64,000 bases of DNA from Streptomyces niveus (lineage in GTDB: Bacteria > Actinomycetota > Actinomycetes > Streptomycetales > Streptomycetaceae), in assembly GCF_002009175.1 (NCBI RefSeq), contig NZ_CP018047.1:6138001-6202000 (forward strand), written 5' to 3'. A model generated the notes under the pieces. It was not told the DNA's origin, did no database searches, and worked only from the letters and a program-made list of their open reading frames with translations. Below, piece after piece: positions 50,618 to 60,327 of this stretch (the first letter of the stretch is position 1; each line of letters begins with the position of its first letter). The position numbers were made by a program, and so were the translations under genes.

Positions 50618-50827
50618 CCGGGTCCACCGGCCCGACCCACCCGGCGACCGGCCGCACCCCGACCGCCGGACGGGCCTGACCCACCCGTCCTCCGACCGAG
50701 GGCGGCCCCGCCCGCGGAAGCGCGCTCCGCCGCGCCCCCGCGCCGCGCTCCCGTGACCCGGTCCGTGCGCTGACAGCGCAACCCCCACCTGCTGCGCAGC
50801 CCAGGGCCCATCGGGCAGCATGTCCCC

Positions 50828-53374
50828 ATGTCCGTACTGATGCGCGACGAAGCGCAGACCCGTGCCCAGCTCATCGACGTCCACCGGTACACGGTCGCCC
50901 TCGACCTGACCACCGGCGACGAGACCTTCGAATCCCGTGCCGCCATCCACTTCACCGCCCGCGCGGCCGGCGACACCTTCGTCGAGCTGAAGCCCGCCCT
51001 GCTGCGCTCGGTCACCCTCGACGGACAGCCCCTGGACCCCGCCGGACTGGACGAGAACCGCCTCGCGCTCCCGGGACTCACCGCCGGCGAGCACGAACTG
51101 CTCGTCGACGCCACCATGCGCTACTCCCGCACCGGCGAAGGCATGCACCGCTTCACCGACCCCAGCGACGGCGAGACCTACGTCTACACCCAGCTCTTCC
51201 TCGAAGACGTCCAGCGGGTCTTCGCCGCCTTCGACCAGCCCGACCTCAAGGCCGTCTTCGACCTCACCGTCACCGCCCCCGACGGCTGGACCGTCCTCGG
51301 CAACGGCATCGCCACCGACCAGGGCGAAGGCCGCTGGACCCTCGCCACCACCCCGCCCATCTCCACCTACCTCGTCGCCGTCGCCGCGGGCCCCTGGCAC
51401 TCCGTCCGCACCGAACACGCCGGCCTGCCCTTCGGCATCCACTGCCGGCGCTCCCTGGCACCCCATCTCGACATCGACGCCGACGAGATCCTCGCCATCA
51501 CCCGCGCCTGCTACGACCGCTACCACGAGAAGTTCGAGGAGCCGTACCCCTTCGACTCCTACGACCAGGCATTCGTCCCCGAGTTCAACGCCGGCGCCAT
51601 GGAGAACCCGGGCCTCGTCACCTTCCGCGACGAATTCGTCTACCGCTCCGCCGTCACCGACACCGAGCGGCAGACCCGCGCCATGGTCATCGCCCACGAG
51701 ATGGCCCACATGTGGTTCGGCGACCTCGTCACCCTCACCTGGTGGGACGACATCTGGCTGAACGAGTCCTTCGCCGAGTACATGGGCTACCAGACCCTCA
51801 CCGAGGCCACCCGCCACACCGACACCTGGGTCGCCTTCGGCATCGACCGCAAGTCCTGGGGTTACGACGCAGACCAGCGCCCCTCCACCCACCCCGTCGC
51901 GCCCGACCCCGGCAGCGTGCCCGACACCGCGGCCGCGATGCTCAACTTCGACGGCATCTCCTACGCCAAGGGCGCCTCCGCGCTGCGCCAACTCGTCGCC
52001 TGGCTCGGCGAGAAGGACTTCCTCGCCGGCATCAACACCCACTTCGCCAGGCACAAGTTCGGCAACGCCACCCTCGCCGACTTCATCGACTCCCTCGCCG
52101 CCTCCACCGACCGCGACGTGCACCGGTGGGCCGAGCAGTGGCTCCGCACGACCGGCGTCGACACCCTCACCTCCACCGTCGCCAACGCCAACGGAGGCGG
52201 GAACGGGACCGCCAACGTCGCAGGCGCCAACGGCAACGGCTCCGAGAACGGCTGGACGCTCCACGTCACCCAGAAGGGCAACCGCCCGCACCGCATCGCC
52301 GTCGGCGCCTACGACCGCGACCTCGTCGACCCCGGCCGCCTCGCACCCCGCGACCGCTTCGAGATCGACATCCCGGCGCAGGACGGCCCCACCGTCCGCC
52401 CCGGCCGCCGCCCCGACCTCGTCGTCCTCAACGACGGCGACCTCGGCTACGCCAAGATCCGCCTCGACGACCGCTCCTGGACCACCGCGCTCGACTGCCT
52501 CTCCGGCATCCCCGAACCGCTCACCCGCGCCGTCGTCTGGAACGCGGCCCGCGACATGGTCCGCGACGGTGAACTGGCCCCCACGGCCTACCTGGAAGCC
52601 GCTCGCACCCACCTCCCGCACGAATCCGACCTGGCCGTCGTACAAGGCGTGCTCGGCTTCGCCGCCACCCAGATCGCCGACCGCTACCTCGCCCCCGACG
52701 ACCGCCCCGCCGCCCTCGCCGGCCTCACCGCCATCTGCCGCGCCCTCATCCGCCGCACCGAGGACGGCAACGCACCCGGCCTGCGCCTCACCGCCGTACG
52801 CCACTTCATCTCCGCCGCCACCCAGCCCGACGGCATCCAGGACTGGCTCCGCTCGGACAGCGTCCCCGGCGGCCCCGAACTCGACCCCGAACTGCGCTGG
52901 CGCATCCTCTACCGCCTCGCCGTCCTCGGCGCCGTGGACGACTCCGCCATCACCGACGAACTCGCCCGCGACCCCAGCGCCACCGGCCGCGAAGGCGCCG
53001 CCCGCTGCCGCGCCGCCCTCCCCGACGGCGACGCCAAAGCCGCCGCCTGGGAACGGATGTTCCTCACCGACGACCTGTCCAACCACCTCTTCACCGCCAC
53101 CGCACAAGGCTTCTGGCAGCCCGAACAGAGCGACCTCGTACGGAAGTACGTCCCGCGCTTCTACACCGACGCCGTCGAACTCGCCGAGCGCCGCGGCCCC
53201 GCCATCGCCGAATTCGCCGGACGCCACGCCTTCCCGGTGCACGCCGTCGACCCCGAATCGCTGCGCCTGGGCGAGGAGTGCCTGAACGGCCCGGACATCC
53301 TGCCCGCGCTGCGCCGCAAGCTCACCGACCAACTCGACGACCTGCGCCGCGCGTTGCGCGTACGGGAGGGCTGA
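50828..53374 (+). CDS. pepN: Aminopeptidase N (M1 family)
   Basis: 848 aa, the usual actinomycete length. GAMENPG (256-262), the zinc site H290-E291-x-x-H294 with the third ligand E313 in WLNESFAEY, and the catalytic Tyr region in DGISYAKGASALRQL are in order. The C-terminal ERAP1-like helical domain contains AARDMVRDGELAP and ends in LRRALRVREG. A short Asn/Gly-rich insert near residues 455-476 breaks the beta-domain. It cleaves N-terminal residues from peptides in the cytosol. The gap 50618-50827 before it shows nothing recognisable. Confidence 0.96.
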   Translation: MSVLMRDEAQTRAQLIDVHRYTVALDLTTGDETFESRAAIHFTARAAGDTFVELKPALLRSVTLDGQPLDPAGLDENRLALPGLTAGEHELLVDATMRYSRTGEGMHRFTDPSDGETYVYTQLFLEDVQRVFAAFDQPDLKAVFDLTVTAPDGWTVLGNGIATDQGEGRWTLATTPPISTYLVAVAAGPWHSVRTEHAGLPFGIHCRRSLAPHLDIDADEILAITRACYDRYHEKFEEPYPFDSYDQAFVPEFNAGAMENPGLVTFRDEFVYRSAVTDTERQTRAMVIAHEMAHMWFGDLVTLTWWDDIWLNESFAEYMGYQTLTEATRHTDTWVAFGIDRKSWGYDADQRPSTHPVAPDPGSVPDTAAAMLNFDGISYAKGASALRQLVAWLGEKDFLAGINTHFARHKFGNATLADFIDSLAASTDRDVHRWAEQWLRTTGVDTLTSTVANANGGGNGTANVAGANGNGSENGWTLHVTQKGNRPHRIAVGAYDRDLVDPGRLAPRDRFEIDIPAQDGPTVRPGRRPDLVVLNDGDLGYAKIRLDDRSWTTALDCLSGIPEPLTRAVVWNAARDMVRDGELAPTAYLEAARTHLPHESDLAVVQGVLGFAATQIADRYLAPDDRPAALAGLTAICRALIRRTEDGNAPGLRLTAVRHFISAATQPDGIQDWLRSDSVPGGPELDPELRWRILYRLAVLGAVDDSAITDELARDPSATGREGAARCRAALPDGDAKAAAWERMFLTDDLSNHLFTATAQGFWQPEQSDLVRKYVPRFYTDAVELAERRGPAIAEFAGRHAFPVHAVDPESLRLGEECLNGPDILPALRRKLTDQLDDLRRALRVREG

Positions 53375-53390
53375 CCCGAGCCGTTCTCCC

Positions 53391-53437
53391 ACGGAGGAGG
53401 GGCCGGCACCCGCACCGGGCGCCGGCCCCTCCTCCGT
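53391..53437 (+). terminator. Strong terminator after pepN
   Basis: A perfect 17-bp stem (53391-53407 with 53421-53437) with a 13-base loop, 17 bases after the stop. Confidence 0.85.
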
Positions 53438-53572
53438 AACAAGGCACACAGCCAACTCTCCTTCAGCGCACGCCGATACCCCTTCGGGTTCCGGGTCGTT
53501 GTGCACCGTGGGCACCACCCCCGATCCCCGGGCACCCCGGTGCAGCTGCCCCACGCGCCCTGAAGGACCCCC

Positions 53573-54985
53573 ATGACCGACCTGTCAGCAGACGATCACC
53601 ACCGGCCGCACGATCTGGTCGGCATCGGCATCGGCCCGTTCAACCTCTCCCTCGCCGCGCTCGCCGACGGCGTCCACGGAGGACTCGCCGCCACCTTCTA
53701 CGAACAGCGCCCCGCCTTCCACTGGCACCCCGGCCTGCTCCTCGACGGAGCCACCCTCCAAGTGCCCTTCCTGGCCGACCTGGTGACCCTCGTCGACCCG
53801 GCCAGCCCCTGGTCCTTCCTCAGCTATCTCAGGGCACGCGAGCGGCTCTACCCCTTCTACTTCGCCGAACGCTTCCACATCCAGCGCGCCGAGTACGACG
53901 CCTACTGCCGCTGGGTCAGCGAACAACTCCCCGGACTCCACTTCGGCCACCAGGTCGACGCCGTCCGCTGGAACGCCGAACGCGCCCTGTTCGAGGTCGA
54001 CTTCACCCAGCTCGACCACGACGGCGAGGTCGAGGCCCTCGGCCGCGCCTACACCCACAACGTCGCACTCGGCATCGGCACCGAGCCGTACGTCCCCGAA
54101 CCGCTCAAGCTCCTCGCCGACACCCCCACCGTCCCCGTGATCCACTCCGCCGACTACCTCGACCACCGCGAGCGGATCCTCGAAGCCGAACACATCACCG
54201 TCGTCGGCTCCGGCCAGTCCGGCGCCGAGGTCTTCCTCGACCTCCTCCGCGCCCGCCCCAAGGGCGCCGAGAAGATCCACTGGCTCGCCCGCACCGAAGC
54301 CTTCTCACCCATGGAGTACTCCAAGCTCGGCCTGGAGCAGTTCACCCCCGACTACACCAGCTACTTCCACGCCCTGCCCGAACGCGTCCGCGACGAACTC
54401 GTCCCCCGCCAGTGGCAGCTCCACAAAGGCATCGACGCCGACACCATCGCCGCCATCCACGACGAGCTCTACCGCCGCACACTGGACGGCGGCTGGCCCG
54501 ACGCCGTCCTCACCCCCGGCGTCCTCGTCCGCACCGCGGGACGGGTCGGCGCCACCAGGATCGAACTGCACCTCGAACACGGCCAGCAGGGCGGCCGCTC
54601 ACGCCTCACCACCGACGCCGTCGTCCTCGCCACCGGCTACCGCGAACGCCCGCTCAGCAGGCTCCTGGCCGGACTCGACCCCTACATGTGCCTCGACAAG
54701 TCCCTGCGCCCCCGCGTCGACGAACGCCACCGGCTGGTCCTCGACCCCTCGGTGACCGGGTCGGTGTACGTACAGAACGCCGAACGGCACACCCACGGCG
54801 TCGGCGCCCCCGACCTCGGGCTCGCCGCCTGGCGCAGCGCCACGATCCTCAACTCGCTGACCGGCACCGAGCCCTACCCACTCCCGCGCCGGACCGCGTT
54901 CACCAGCTTCGGCCTCGACGGACGCGAAAGGCACCGGAAGGTGCCGGCGCCGAGAGGTCTCGTGCCGCTCTCCGAGGTGCGCTGA
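53573..54985 (+). CDS. L-lysine/L-ornithine N-hydroxylase (siderophore monooxygenase)
   Basis: 470-aa SidA/IucD/PvdA-type flavoprotein. HDLVGIGIGPFNLSLAALA binds FAD; LQVPFLADLVTLVDPASPWSFLSYL and FPAHEYDAYCRW-like block (AEYDAYCRWVSEQL) give the substrate region. VVGSGQSGAEVF binds NADPH, and ATGYRERP with QNAERHTHG are C-terminal family motifs. It hydroxylates the side-chain amine of Lys or Orn, the first step of hydroxamate siderophores. No synthetase, acyltransferase or transporter genes are adjacent, so the partner genes lie elsewhere. Which amino acid is used cannot be decided by reading alone. Confidence 0.93.
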   Translation: MTDLSADDHHRPHDLVGIGIGPFNLSLAALADGVHGGLAATFYEQRPAFHWHPGLLLDGATLQVPFLADLVTLVDPASPWSFLSYLRARERLYPFYFAERFHIQRAEYDAYCRWVSEQLPGLHFGHQVDAVRWNAERALFEVDFTQLDHDGEVEALGRAYTHNVALGIGTEPYVPEPLKLLADTPTVPVIHSADYLDHRERILEAEHITVVGSGQSGAEVFLDLLRARPKGAEKIHWLARTEAFSPMEYSKLGLEQFTPDYTSYFHALPERVRDELVPRQWQLHKGIDADTIAAIHDELYRRTLDGGWPDAVLTPGVLVRTAGRVGATRIELHLEHGQQGGRSRLTTDAVVLATGYRERPLSRLLAGLDPYMCLDKSLRPRVDERHRLVLDPSVTGSVYVQNAERHTHGVGAPDLGLAAWRSATILNSLTGTEPYPLPRRTAFTSFGLDGRERHRKVPAPRGLVPLSEVR

Positions 54986-55032
54986 CGCGGTGGCCGCGCG
55001 GGTCCCGGCGGCCGTGCGGATCCGTAAAAGGG

Positions 55033-55074
55033 TGCGCCGGTGCGGTGCCGAGGGGACGGCACCACACCGGCGCG
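55033..55074. terminator. Bidirectional terminator between hydroxylase and nucleotidase genes
   Basis: A stem of about 17 bp with one C-A mismatch and a terminal G-T pair (55033-55049 with 55058-55074) between convergent genes. Confidence 0.65.
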
Positions 55075-55089
55075 TCATCGCGCGACGAG

Positions 55090-56907
55090 TCAGAAGACCG
55101 GGGTGCCGTCGCGCGTGAGCTTCCAGTCCACCGAGGCGAACCGAGCCGGGTCGACGGTCTTCTCCGCCTGCACCCACGTGATGATCGTGTTCCGGATCTC
55201 GTCCGGGTTCGCCCACAACTGCTGGGCGCCCGCGACATGCGGGAAGTTCCCGCCGCCGCTCGCCCGGTAGTTGTTCACCGCCAGCACGAACCGCGCCGCC
55301 GGGTCCAGCGCCTTCCCCTCGAACGACAGATTCACGATCCGCGAACCGGCCGGCTGCGCGATGTCGATGTCGTACGTCAGCCCCGACACCACGTCGTAGT
55401 TGTAGTCCGGGATGTTGTCCGCGTTCGTCAGCTTCGACGTGTCCACCGGCGCACCCGCCGCCGTCCGCACGTAGTACCTCGCCGAGTACTCAAGATAATC
55501 CTTGATCTGAGCACCCGTCAGCAACCGCGCCTCCAGGGTGTTCTCGAACGGATACAGCCCCGCCGCGTCCTTGATGGTCACCTCGCCCGCCGGAATACCC
55601 GCCGTACGCGAGAAACACGAGGCCTGCGACAGCAACGGCAGCGCCGCCCACTCCCCACCCGCGAGACCCGCCCTCACGGTCTCCGTCTGCACATGGTTGA
55701 TCAGGTCGATCAGCGGCTCGTCCCGCCACGGCGCGTCGACCGTGGTCATGGCCGCCGTCGACGTCCCGATCACCTGGTTGACGTAACTCACCACCTTGCG
55801 GTGCTCGTCCACCAGCAGCCCGGTGATCTTCGGGTCCTCGTCCACCGTGTTCGAGTTCAGGACCTGGGCGCCCACCTTCTCCACCGACCAGCGCCCCCGC
55901 TCCCACACCAGGTCGAAGTCGAACAGCGTCAGCCGCTGCCCCCACTTCAGCGGCTCGGACAGCACCACGTCCTTGCCGGTCTCCTTGTTCGTCACCCGGT
56001 ACTCGGCGATCTCGCTGTGCGCGTGCCCCACCAGGATCGCGTCGATGCCCGGCACCTGCTCGGCCACCAGACCGGCCGCGTTCTCGATGTGCGGAAGCTG
56101 ATCCCCGTACGAGGACGTACCGCTCGACCCCGAGTGCGCGGACACGATCACCACATCCGCGCCCATCGACCGGAGCTTGGGCACCCACTTCGCCGCCTGC
56201 TCCTCAAGACCCGGGAACGTCATCTTCCCCTGGACGTTCACCTTGTCCCAGATCGCGATGCCCGGATTCGTCAGACCCAGCACCGCCACCCGCACATCAC
56301 GCCCGTGCGGGGTGCGCAGCCGCTTGATCACATACGGCGGGAACGCCGGCCGCAGCGTCTTCGCGTCCAGCGCGTTCGCACCGAGCAGCGGGAAACGGCA
56401 CTGCTCCTCGAACTTCCGCAGCACCGGGATGCCGTAGTTGAACTCGTGGTTGCCGAGCGCCGCGGCGTCGTAACCGATCGCGTTCATCGCCTGCGCCATC
56501 GGATGCACCGGGCCGTGCTTCGCCGTGATCGGGTCGATCTTCGCGTAGTAGTACGAGAGCTGGGTGCCCTGGATCGTGTCGCCCGCGTCGATGAGCAGCG
56601 TGTTGCCGCGCCCCTTCTCCTCACGGACGCGATTCACCAGCGTGGAGATCTTCGCCAGACCGACATCGTTGCGGGCCTTGTCGTCGAACTCCTTGTCCGT
56701 GAAGTAGTCCCAGTTGAAGACATTGCCGTGCAGGTCCGTGGTGCCCATCACGGTGAACGAGTACCGCTTCGGCGGACGTCCGTGGCCATGCCCGTGACCG
56801 GCGCCGTGCTCCAGCGCCTGCGCCGGGACAGCGGCGCCCCCGGCGATCGCCACACCGGCTCCGGCCGCGGCCGAGCGGCCCAGGAACGTCCTTCGGTTCA
56901 GCGGCAT
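55090..56907 (-). CDS. Tat-exported 5'-nucleotidase / 2',3'-cyclic phosphodiesterase
   Basis: 605 aa from ATG 56907, with GAGGGAG 5 bases upstream. The N-terminal NRRTFLGRSAAAGAG is a twin-arginine signal. The metallophosphatase domain has TTDLHGNVFNWDY, DAGDTIQGT, GNHEFNYG, VSAHSG and GHAHSE. The C-terminal 5'-nucleotidase domain includes CFSRTAGIPAG and NNYRASGGGNFP. A His-rich HGHGHG segment follows the signal. It hydrolyses nucleotides outside the membrane for phosphate and nucleoside salvage. Confidence 0.94.
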   Translation of the reverse strand: MPLNRRTFLGRSAAAGAGVAIAGGAAVPAQALEHGAGHGHGHGRPPKRYSFTVMGTTDLHGNVFNWDYFTDKEFDDKARNDVGLAKISTLVNRVREEKGRGNTLLIDAGDTIQGTQLSYYYAKIDPITAKHGPVHPMAQAMNAIGYDAAALGNHEFNYGIPVLRKFEEQCRFPLLGANALDAKTLRPAFPPYVIKRLRTPHGRDVRVAVLGLTNPGIAIWDKVNVQGKMTFPGLEEQAAKWVPKLRSMGADVVIVSAHSGSSGTSSYGDQLPHIENAAGLVAEQVPGIDAILVGHAHSEIAEYRVTNKETGKDVVLSEPLKWGQRLTLFDFDLVWERGRWSVEKVGAQVLNSNTVDEDPKITGLLVDEHRKVVSYVNQVIGTSTAAMTTVDAPWRDEPLIDLINHVQTETVRAGLAGGEWAALPLLSQASCFSRTAGIPAGEVTIKDAAGLYPFENTLEARLLTGAQIKDYLEYSARYYVRTAAGAPVDTSKLTNADNIPDYNYDVVSGLTYDIDIAQPAGSRIVNLSFEGKALDPAARFVLAVNNYRASGGGNFPHVAGAQQLWANPDEIRNTIITWVQAEKTVDPARFASVDWKLTRDGTPVF

Positions 56908-57115
56908 CGCTACTCCCTCGATCTCGTCACCCACACGCACAACGCGCGTAGATAAGGCGGCTAGATTCTGACGCAGGAACGCCGGATGAACCACCCCCGC
57001 AGGGTTTCGATCCGATGACCGCCGAAAGTCGTGCCCCGGCGGAGGCCTGGTGGGAGAGTGGCCCGGACGCCCGCGCCACCCCACAACTCGCCGCCGTACG
57101 AGGGAGAATCCACCC

Positions 57116-57817
57116 GTGAGCACCGACGCCCCCACCGCCCCCTACGGCACCCCCGAAACCCCGAGGGTCGCCGTCCGAGGCGAGGCGCGCCTTGAATTCG
57201 ACCCCGAGATCGCCAGGATCGGTGTCTCGGTCCGCGCGCGCGGCACCGACCGGCGCACCGCGCTCGAAGACCTCACCCGCCGCAACAACGAGGCCCTGAC
57301 ACTGATCAAGTCCTACGGGGACGCCGTCGAGAAGCTGGAGACCGGCTCCTTCTCCATCAACCCGGAGCTCACCCGGCACGGCCGCGGCGAACGGATCCGC
57401 GCCTACCACGGCCGGGTGACCATCAGCGCCGAACTCGCCGACTTCACCGCACTCGGCGAACTCACCACCCGCCTCGCCGACCTCGAACTCACCACCGTCG
57501 ACGGCCCCTGGTGGGCCCTGCGCCGCGACTCGCCCGCACACGGACAGGCCCGCAGGCAGGCGGTCCGCGAAGCGGTCCAGCGGGCCCGCGAATACGCCGG
57601 GGCACTCGGCGCGAACCTCGCGGCGCTCGTCGAACTCGCCGACATCGGCGCGGAGAACGCCGCGCCGTACGCGCCACGTGCCGCCTCGTACGGGATGAGT
57701 TACGGCGGACCCCCCGAGGCCGCCGGCGCGGCGCCCGCCCTCGACCTCGAACCGCAGCGGCAGACCGTCTACGCGCAGGTGAACGCGCGCTTCACGATGA
57801 CGCCACCGGTCCTCTGA
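57116..57817 (+). CDS. SIMPL (DUF541) domain protein
   Basis: 233 aa from GTG 57116, with GAGGGAGA 8 bases upstream. VAVRGEARLEFDPEIARIGVSV and the repeated RxxALEDLTRRNNEAL plus TGSFSINPEL match the SIMPL family, and LEPQRQTVYAQVNARF closes the domain. Unlike many bacterial members, no signal peptide is visible. Function poorly known. Divergent from the nucleotidase gene. Confidence 0.88.
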   Translation: MSTDAPTAPYGTPETPRVAVRGEARLEFDPEIARIGVSVRARGTDRRTALEDLTRRNNEALTLIKSYGDAVEKLETGSFSINPELTRHGRGERIRAYHGRVTISAELADFTALGELTTRLADLELTTVDGPWWALRRDSPAHGQARRQAVREAVQRAREYAGALGANLAALVELADIGAENAAPYAPRAASYGMSYGGPPEAAGAAPALDLEPQRQTVYAQVNARFTMTPPVL

Positions 57818-57917
57818 GCGCGAGCTCCGACTACGGGCCCGGCCCCGGCCGGGCCTCGCTGTCGACAACCTCCGAATAACGCTCATCAGAGCGGCCGTGC
57901 GCGCACTTCAACACTTG

Positions 57918-57946
57918 TCAACAACCCTTCATGCAAAGGTTGTTGA
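57918..57946. promoter_or_regulatory. Candidate operator upstream of pyruvate kinase
   Basis: TCAACAACC (57918-57926) and GGTTGTTGA (57938-57946) form a perfect 9-bp inverted repeat with an 11-base spacer. A related TCGACAACC lies upstream near 57863. TAAGGT (57980-57985) may be the -10 box, so the repeat lies where an activator or repressor would bind. Confidence 0.5.
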
Positions 57947-57998
57947 GTAGTCATGTGAGACCAATTACCTACCCGGCGGTAAGGTTTAGTCTCGAACC

Positions 57999-59432
57999 AT
58001 GCGCCGAGCGAAAATCGTCTGTACCCTGGGGCCCGCCACCGACTCTTACGACCAGATCAAAGCACTGGTCGAGGCCGGAATGGACGTCGCCCGCTTCAAC
58101 CTCAGCCACGGCAGCTACGCCGAACACGAGGAGCGCTACCAGCGCGTACGCAAAGCCGCCGAGGAAACCGGCCGCAGCGTGGGAATCCTCGCCGACCTTC
58201 AAGGCCCGAAGATTCGCCTCGGACGCTTCCGCGAAGGTCCCGTACTCCTTGAACGCGGCGACGAATTCACCATCACCGTCGAACCCCTCGAAGGCGACCG
58301 CCACACGTGCGGCACGACCTACGAAGGACTCGCCGACGACGTGACCACCGGCGAACGCATCCTCGTCGACGACGGCAAGGTGACCCTGGAGGTCACCGGG
58401 GTCGACGGACCCCGCGTCCACACCACCGTCGTCGAAGGCGGCATGGTCTCCGACAACAAGGGCCTCAACCTCCCCGGCGTCGCGGTGTCCGTCCCCGCGC
58501 TCTCCGAGAAGGACATCGACGACCTCCGCTGGGCGCTGCGCATCGGCGCCGACGTCGTCGCCCTCTCCTTCGTGCGCAGCGGACGCGACATCGACGACGT
58601 ACACCGGGTGATGGACGAGGAAGGCCGGCGCGTCCCCGTCATCGCCAAGGTCGAGAAGCCGCAGGCCGTGGAGAACATAGACGACATCGTCGCCGCGTTC
58701 GACGGCATCATGGTCGCCCGGGGCGACCTCGGCGTCGAAATGCCGCTGGAGCAGGTGCCGATCGTGCAGAAGCGCGCGATCAAGCTCGCGAAGCGCAACG
58801 CGAAGCCGGTCATCGTCGCCACGCAGATGCTCGACTCGATGATCGACAACTCCCGGCCGACGCGCGCGGAGGCGTCCGACGTCGCCAACGCCGTCATCGA
58901 CGGCACCGACGCGGTGATGCTCTCCGGCGAGACGAGCGTCGGCAAGTACCCCGTCGAGACGGTCCGCACGATGAGCCGCATCGTGGAGGCGGCGGAGGAG
59001 GACGTCCTGGCCAAGGGCCTGCCCCCGCTCACCGAGCGGAACAAGCCCCGCACCCAGGGCGGCGCGGTCGCCCGCGCGGCGGCCGAGATGGGCGACTTCC
59101 TCGGCGCGAAGTTCCTGGTCGCGTTCACCCAGTCCGGCGACACGGTCAAGCGCCTCTCGCGCTACCGCTCCCCGATCCCGCTCCTGGCCTTCACCCCGGA
59201 CCCGGCGACACAGGCGCAGCTGAACCTCACCTGGGGTGTGGAGGCGTTCCTCGGCCCGCACGTGGAGTCGACGGACGCGATGGTCGACCAGGTGGACGAA
59301 CATCTGCTGCGGATCGGCCGCTGCAACAAGGGCGACATCGTGGTGATCACGGCGGGCTCCCCACCGGGAGTCGCGGGCTCCACGAACCTGGTCCGGGTCC
59401 ACCACGTGGGCGAGGACGACAGCCCGAAGTAG
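57999..59432 (+). CDS. pyk: Pyruvate kinase
   Basis: 477 aa. RAKIVCTLGPATDSYDQIKALVEAGMDVARFNLSHGSY is the N-terminus; LADLQGPKIRLGRF, SVPALSEKDIDDLRWAL, KVEKPQAVENIDDI, the signature VARGDLGVEMPLEQVPIVQKR, ATQMLDSM and the MLSGETSVGKYP motif follow in order. The C-terminal allosteric domain ends with VRVHHVGEDD. Converts PEP to pyruvate with ATP formation. Likely the Pyk2-type isozyme of Streptomyces given its position. No ribosome site is evident; the 5' region carries an inverted repeat. Confidence 0.97.
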   Translation: MRRAKIVCTLGPATDSYDQIKALVEAGMDVARFNLSHGSYAEHEERYQRVRKAAEETGRSVGILADLQGPKIRLGRFREGPVLLERGDEFTITVEPLEGDRHTCGTTYEGLADDVTTGERILVDDGKVTLEVTGVDGPRVHTTVVEGGMVSDNKGLNLPGVAVSVPALSEKDIDDLRWALRIGADVVALSFVRSGRDIDDVHRVMDEEGRRVPVIAKVEKPQAVENIDDIVAAFDGIMVARGDLGVEMPLEQVPIVQKRAIKLAKRNAKPVIVATQMLDSMIDNSRPTRAEASDVANAVIDGTDAVMLSGETSVGKYPVETVRTMSRIVEAAEEDVLAKGLPPLTERNKPRTQGGAVARAAAEMGDFLGAKFLVAFTQSGDTVKRLSRYRSPIPLLAFTPDPATQAQLNLTWGVEAFLGPHVESTDAMVDQVDEHLLRIGRCNKGDIVVITAGSPPGVAGSTNLVRVHHVGEDDSPK

Positions 59433-59450
59433 CACGCCTTGGGCCGGAGT

Positions 59451-60242
59451 TCAGTACTTCGGCCCGACGCGCGCGTCCATGAGCGCGACGGACGCCTTGC
59501 GGGCGACGGAGATGTTGTACGGCTTCCCGTGCCGGGTGCAGTCCTTCCACTCGACGCCGAGCCGGTCGAGCGTGTCGGTGTAGAGCCGCCGGATGTCGTC
59601 GGAGACGTTGGTGAACCAGTAGCGGGGATACTCGTACCGCTTGCGCTCGCCCTTGACGACGCGGGTGGTCCAGTTCATGTTGCGGCAGCCGTCGGAGTGG
59701 ATCAGCCCGCGGACGAATTCCCAAGGATGGGCTGCCACGATCTGTTGCTGCCAAGGCAGAAGCGCAATTGGACGCTCATGTTTTCTCCCCGGTCCGTGCT
59801 GGGGGAACAAGCAGTTGAGGTGCTTGAAGTAGACCTTGATGTTGTGGCAACCCTTGCTGCGGACTCGGCATGTGGCGTTGTGTGGAAACACCGCCCGGAG
59901 GGCTGCTTCGGCCGCGTCCTGCAGTCCGGGCCATGAGTCGTCCATTGTGATCATCAGGCTGGGAACCCGGTGTTTCGCGTAGTGGCTGATGTGCCCGTCG
60001 CCGAGGTGCAGCCCCAGCACGTAGGCGTATGCAGGATGGTCCAGAGAGCGGTCATCGCATATGGGACACAGCAATGAAGGTCGAGTTGTCACGGCCTCGC
60101 CGCGCTTGGCGCGGTCCATGTGCAGCCAGTAGCTGACGGTGCCGGGTGGGATCTTCATCAGACGGGCCACTTCTCTGTTGCCCATGCCGTCACGCAGCAT
60201 GGTCAGCGCCTTCTGACGCACTTCGAGGCCGTGGAAGTTCAT
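59451..60242 (-). CDS. HTH plus LAGLIDADG-type (homing-endonuclease-like) protein
   Basis: 263 aa. The N-terminus is an HTH (VRQKALTMLRDGMGNREVARLMKIPPGTVSYWL). Two C-pairs (CPIC...) form a possible zinc knuckle near 58-61. Two LAGLIDADG-type motifs follow: YVLGLHLGDGHIS near residue 75 and FVRGLIHSDGCRNMN near 180, each with the acidic residue required for metal binding. The local sequence is less GC-rich than neighbours. It is between pyk and tRNA-Leu, ends 18 bases from the convergent pyk stop. It may be a homing endonuclease or a domesticated DNA-binding protein. Confidence 0.8.
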   Translation of the reverse strand: MNFHGLEVRQKALTMLRDGMGNREVARLMKIPPGTVSYWLHMDRAKRGEAVTTRPSLLCPICDDRSLDHPAYAYVLGLHLGDGHISHYAKHRVPSLMITMDDSWPGLQDAAEAALRAVFPHNATCRVRSKGCHNIKVYFKHLNCLFPQHGPGRKHERPIALLPWQQQIVAAHPWEFVRGLIHSDGCRNMNWTTRVVKGERKRYEYPRYWFTNVSDDIRRLYTDTLDRLGVEWKDCTRHGKPYNISVARKASVALMDARVGPKY

Positions 60243-60282
60243 GGAACTACTTTGTGTGACACTGCATGGCTTTGTGTAACGA

Positions 60283-60318
60283 AAAGCGGATGTTCACGAG
60301 AACGTGAACATCCGCTTT
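60283..60318. terminator. Terminator of tRNA-Leu
   Basis: A perfect 16-bp stem (60283-60298 with 60303-60318), loop AGAA, with AAA/TTT at the stem base; located just beyond the 3' end of the minus-strand tRNA gene. Confidence 0.85.
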
Positions 60319-60327
60319 CCGTTGCAG

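Noticed and set aside
50264..53554. Long open frame antisense to pepN and chorismate mutase
   Set aside because: Composition is a mirror of the sense genes and no family pattern appears; pepN on the sense strand is secure.
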